A DNA stretch of 42,228 nt from Candidatus Parcubacteria bacterium (lineage in GTDB: Bacteria > Patescibacteriota > Minisyncoccia > Phycocordibacterales > Phycocordibacteraceae), in the NCBI GenBank assembly GCA_021731495.1, contig JAKFXG010000008.1, forward strand, positions 1-42,228. Direction: 5' to 3'. The position numbers were made by a program, and so were the translations under genes. Below are positions 37,812 through 42,228 of this stretch, piece after piece. The notes below the pieces were generated by a model. The model worked only from the letters and a program-made list of their open reading frames with translations. It did no database searches and was not told where the DNA came from. Within the stretch, counting starts at the first letter, position 1. Each line of letters begins with the position of its first letter.

Positions 37812-37845
37812 CAAAAAAACCGCATGTGCGGTTTTTTTGTTAGGG
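37806..37845. terminator. Near-perfect 40-bp palindromic terminator
   Basis: ccctaacaaaaaaaccgcatgtgcggtttttttgttaggg. Confidence 0.9.
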
Positions 37846-37849
37846 AGCG

Positions 37850-38004
37850 AGGTGCACGATTTTGGAGCGTCCGGAGCGTGACCCCAGTAGGTCATTCTGC
37901 TGAATGAGACGCGAGGAAGAGCTGATTTTACAAAATCACGTCGCACCATGTCCATTGAAGTGCGACGCCAGCAGAAAATTATGCGGCTCCAAAATCGTGC
38001 ACCT
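37850..38004. repeat. Inverted-repeat element E2 with the 26-bp core
   Basis: 19-bp perfect arms aggtgcacgattttggagc / gctccaaaatcgtgcacct; core at 37886-37911; nested hairpin cgtcgcac...gtgcgacg. Confidence 0.85.
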
Positions 38005-38012
38005 TGCGGATA

Positions 38013-39650
<1,638 letters not shown>

Positions 39651-39713
39651 TTATTAGTTATTGGTTAATAGGCGACGTTTCGTCGTACCCGAAGGGGTAT
39701 AAGTAGGGAGTAG

Positions 39714-40019
39714 TTAGCTCACGACACCGAGGATACTTGATTCTGAAATGATGTAATACTCCTGCCCTTCTATCTTCACTTCGTCATAACCATATTTGCT
39801 GAAAAGTACAGCATCGCCGACCTTTACCTGCATCGGAATACGCTTGCCGTCTTCGTATTTACCCGGACCAACGGCGGCCACCGTGCCTTGTGCTGGTTTT
39901 TCCTTATCAACGGTTTCAGGAATAATGATGCCTGATGCAAGTTTCTTTTCGCCCTCCTTTGCGGATGGCAATACCACAATACGGTCTCCAAGCGGCTTCA
40001 GTGAAAGCTTTTTTGCCAT
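39714..40019 (-). CDS. groS: Co-chaperonin GroES
   Basis: LKPLGDRIVVLPSAKEGEKKLASGIIIPETVDKEKPAQGTVAAVGPG. Confidence 0.97.
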   Translation of the reverse strand: MAKKLSLKPLGDRIVVLPSAKEGEKKLASGIIIPETVDKEKPAQGTVAAVGPGKYEDGKRIPMQVKVGDAVLFSKYGYDEVKIEGQEYYIISESSILGVVS

Positions 40020-40203
40020 AAGTTCTATATATATAATGAATAATCGCGCCCGATTGTTCCCGTGTGAGAGGAGTATATGGAAATCTCAGGGTCTATGCAA
40101 CCGTACCGAGTCTTGACAAGACAACGATAGCTTGCTATACTGAACTTTAGATGAAACTCTAGCGGCAGGACATGCCGTGCACTGCATAAGGAGCATAGAG
40201 GTC

Positions 40204-40620
40204 ATGGTTGAACAAGTCTTATCGTCCGAACTCACCCATTGGGTGGTCGGCGCTATTTTCATCTGTTCTCTTATAATTATAGCGATGTCATGGATCGCAA
40301 AGAAAGATGCCGACCTCGTCAGTTCTTTAGTGATAGGAGCAATTTGTTTGTTGCTCATTATCTTCGAGATTGCGCCGCGGCGGTTTGGGTATGGACACGT
40401 CCCCAGCACGGTCGAGGGCTTCTCGAAACGGCTCGAAGCTGGTATTGCCTACCAAGTAGCCTCGTCGAGCAAGGAGGCCGACGATAACTATGTTGTCATA
40501 GTGAGAAAGTTCGGGACGTCTGATATCATGGCAATTCGCGTGAAATCGGAGCCGCCGAAGAATTTCACTCTGGTCAACGGCAAACCCGTCGATCTCAGCT
40601 CCAACCAGAAACAAAAATGA
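40204..40620 (+). CDS. Hypothetical membrane protein, 138 aa
   Basis: Two predicted TM segments; followed by a terminator. Confidence 0.7.
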   Translation: MVEQVLSSELTHWVVGAIFICSLIIIAMSWIAKKDADLVSSLVIGAICLLLIIFEIAPRRFGYGHVPSTVEGFSKRLEAGIAYQVASSSKEADDNYVVIVRKFGTSDIMAIRVKSEPPKNFTLVNGKPVDLSSNQKQK

Positions 40621-40640
40621 TCTCGGTATCGTGCCGACAC

Positions 40641-40667
40641 AAGCCCCCGCAACTCTCGCGGGGGCTT
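40641..40667 (+). terminator. Rho-independent terminator
   Basis: agcccccgc-aactct-cgcgggggcttttа-type stem followed by T-run. Confidence 0.85.
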
Positions 40668-40738
40668 TTACATAATTCTCCCCACACTCATTGTTAACTT
40701 GCATACCACTCCCCCACCATGCTATCCTTCTCTCCAAG

Positions 40739-40978
40739 ATGGAGGCACTCGTATCGGCACTGCCGTACGCGGAAATCATCCTCTCAATACTCCTCATTGT
40801 CGGTATCGTGCTCCAGCAGCGCGGTGCGACCCTCGGCGGAGCTTTCGGAGGCGACAACTTCGCGTCGACGTTCTACAAGCGCAGAGGCGCCGAGAAATTC
40901 TTATTTGATGCGACAATCGTAGTCGCGGCGATACTCGTGCTCGTGGCGATAGCGAACTTCCTTCTTGTAGGATCATGA
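40739..40978 (+). CDS. secG: Preprotein translocase subunit SecG
   Basis: ILLIVGIVLQQRGATLGGAFGGDNFASTFYKRRGAEKFLFDATIV. Confidence 0.93.
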   Translation: MEALVSALPYAEIILSILLIVGIVLQQRGATLGGAFGGDNFASTFYKRRGAEKFLFDATIVVAAILVLVAIANFLLVGS

Positions 40979-42228
40979 TCGAGGAGGGGGACGGCCTGAA
41001 CGAACAACGCACCGGCGTCCCCGTAAAGGAGCGCATTCGTCTGTGCCGGGAACAGCTTACGCGGCCGCGCAGTTTCCAGGTACTGGAACGCGTGCATGAG
41101 CGCATTCGTTCCTTCTCCCCCGGCGACCGCGTCGTGTTCTATGTCCTTTCGGGCCTTGTCGGTATCGCATCTATTTCCGGCCTCTATGCCCTAGAACAAT
41201 CGCTTCTCGTAGAAATACCAGCCTACGGCGGTAGTCTGAGAGAGGGAGAGGTCGGAAGTCCTCAATTCATAAATCCGCTTCTTGCCATCAGCGACGCCGA
41301 CCGCGACCTCTCTTCGCTCGTCTACGCGGGACTCATGGGCCTTTCGGGTTCGGGAGAGCTTGTCCCTGTACTTGCTGAAAGCTATGCGATGAGCGAGGAC
41401 GGCAAAACGTATACGTTTACTCTGCGTGAAAACGCGATGTTCGCGGACGGCACTCCCGTCACGGCGAATGACGTGGTGTTCACGGTAGGAAAAGCACAGA
41501 ATTCCGCGCTCAAGAGTCCGAAATACGCAGACTGGTCCGGCGTGGGAGTTACCGCGGTCGACCAGCGCACTGTACGCTTCACTCTGACGAAACCATATGC
41601 GCCGTTCCTCGGGCTCACGACGCTCGGAATCCTTCCCTCTCGCCTCTGGCAGAACATAACGAACGAGGAGTTCCCCTTCTCTAATCTTCAGACGAGTCCG
41701 GTCGGCAATGGGCCATTTGGGGTTGCAAACATCTCGCGCGACGCATCGGGACTTATCAAGAGCGTGCTCCTTACGGCAAATAAAAATTTCGTGCTCGGCC
41801 GACCGTATCTCGATAGCATCCGCTTCGATTTCTACTCGCGAAATGAGGACCTCGCAAAAGCTCTTTCGAGCGGCGCGATAGAGAGCGCATATGATGTTTC
41901 GACGAAGGGGGCGCTGACCGCTCCTTACGCGCGTGTCTTCGGTGTGTTCTGGAATCCGAACGAAAAACAGGTATATGCACGCCTCGAAGTGCGCAAGGCT
42001 CTTTCGCTTGCACTCGATCGAACTGCCATTGTTGACACGGTGCTCGGCGGTTACGCGACCCCGATTATGGGTCCTGTGCCGCCGGGGAAAGGTATTCAGC
42101 AGGTCGCAGTCCCCCAATCGGAAAACTCGATAGCGGCGGCGGCAGAAGTGCTCAAGGCATCCGGATGGACCTATGATGGAGCTCTCCGCGCATGGAAGAA
42201 CGCCTCCGCAAAGCAAACACTCGACCGC
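40975..42228 (+). CDS. ABC transporter substrate-binding protein, family 5 (partial, runs off the window)
   Basis: Manual translation MIEEGDGLNEQRTG...YVLSGLVGIASISGLYALEQ...LSSLVYAGLMGLSGSGELVPVLAESYAMSEDGKTYTFTLRENAMFADGTPVTANDVVFT; ATGA overlap with secG; absent from the ORF track because it has no stop in the window. Confidence 0.93.
   Translation, partial: MIEEGDGLNEQRTGVPVKERIRLCREQLTRPRSFQVLERVHERIRSFSPGDRVVFYVLSGLVGIASISGLYALEQSLLVEIPAYGGSLREGEVGSPQFINPLLAISDADRDLSSLVYAGLMGLSGSGELVPVLAESYAMSEDGKTYTFTLRENAMFADGTPVTANDVVFTVGKAQNSALKSPKYADWSGVGVTAVDQRTVRFTLTKPYAPFLGLTTLGILPSRLWQNITNEEFPFSNLQTSPVGNGPFGVANISRDASGLIKSVLLTANKNFVLGRPYLDSIRFDFYSRNEDLAKALSSGAIESAYDVSTKGALTAPYARVFGVFWNPNEKQVYARLEVRKALSLALDRTAIVDTVLGGYATPIMGPVPPGKGIQQVAVPQSENSIAAAAEVLKASGWTYDGALRAWKNASAKQTLDR

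Noticed and set aside
39990-40150. CIRCE/HrcA operator upstream of groES
   Set aside because: Looked for TTAGCACTC-N9-GAGTGCTAA; none seen, only an AT-rich promoter-like stretch.
41191-42216. 341-aa minus-strand ORF
   Set aside because: Antisense to the coherent substrate-binding protein frame on the plus strand.

Overview
This 42.2 kb window is dense, mostly operonic bacterial chromosome. Gene content, compact layout and family divergence suggest a Patescibacteria/CPR (Parcubacteria-like) genome; this is an inference from gene style, since there is no 16S here. TGA works as a stop codon and a release factor 2 is present, so standard code 11 applies. Housekeeping content: pyrG, ftsEX, prfB, gatCA, ligA, groES/groEL, secG, ABC exporters, and a near-complete type IV pilus locus (pilM-N-O, pilB, REC, pilT, pilC, pilA, prepilin peptidase and several minor pilins) divergent from comF. 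I see seven complete tRNA genes: Gln-CTG, Thr-CGT, Thr-GGT, Asp-GTC, Met-CAT, an initiator-like Met-CAT and Ser-GCT. Accessory content: (i) an RHH protein (missed by the ORF track) upstream of an AbiEii nucleotidyltransferase with apparent WYL-like and Zn-ribbon C-terminal domains; (ii) a LAGLIDADG endonuclease 1 nt from tRNA-Asp; (iii) a two-gene HEPN-like / HhH-GPD glycosylase-like cassette beside an orphan tRNA 3' fragment; (iv) an alternative-oxidase-like diiron protein; (v) a tRNA-Ser-anchored region with repeated T-arm-derived sequences, two genes sharing a near-identical promoter/leader, and two inverted-repeat elements sharing an exact 26-bp core; (vi) in-frame palindromic insertions in pyrG and in minor pilin leader peptides. 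All domain calls come from reading motifs by eye; no database or folding software was run.
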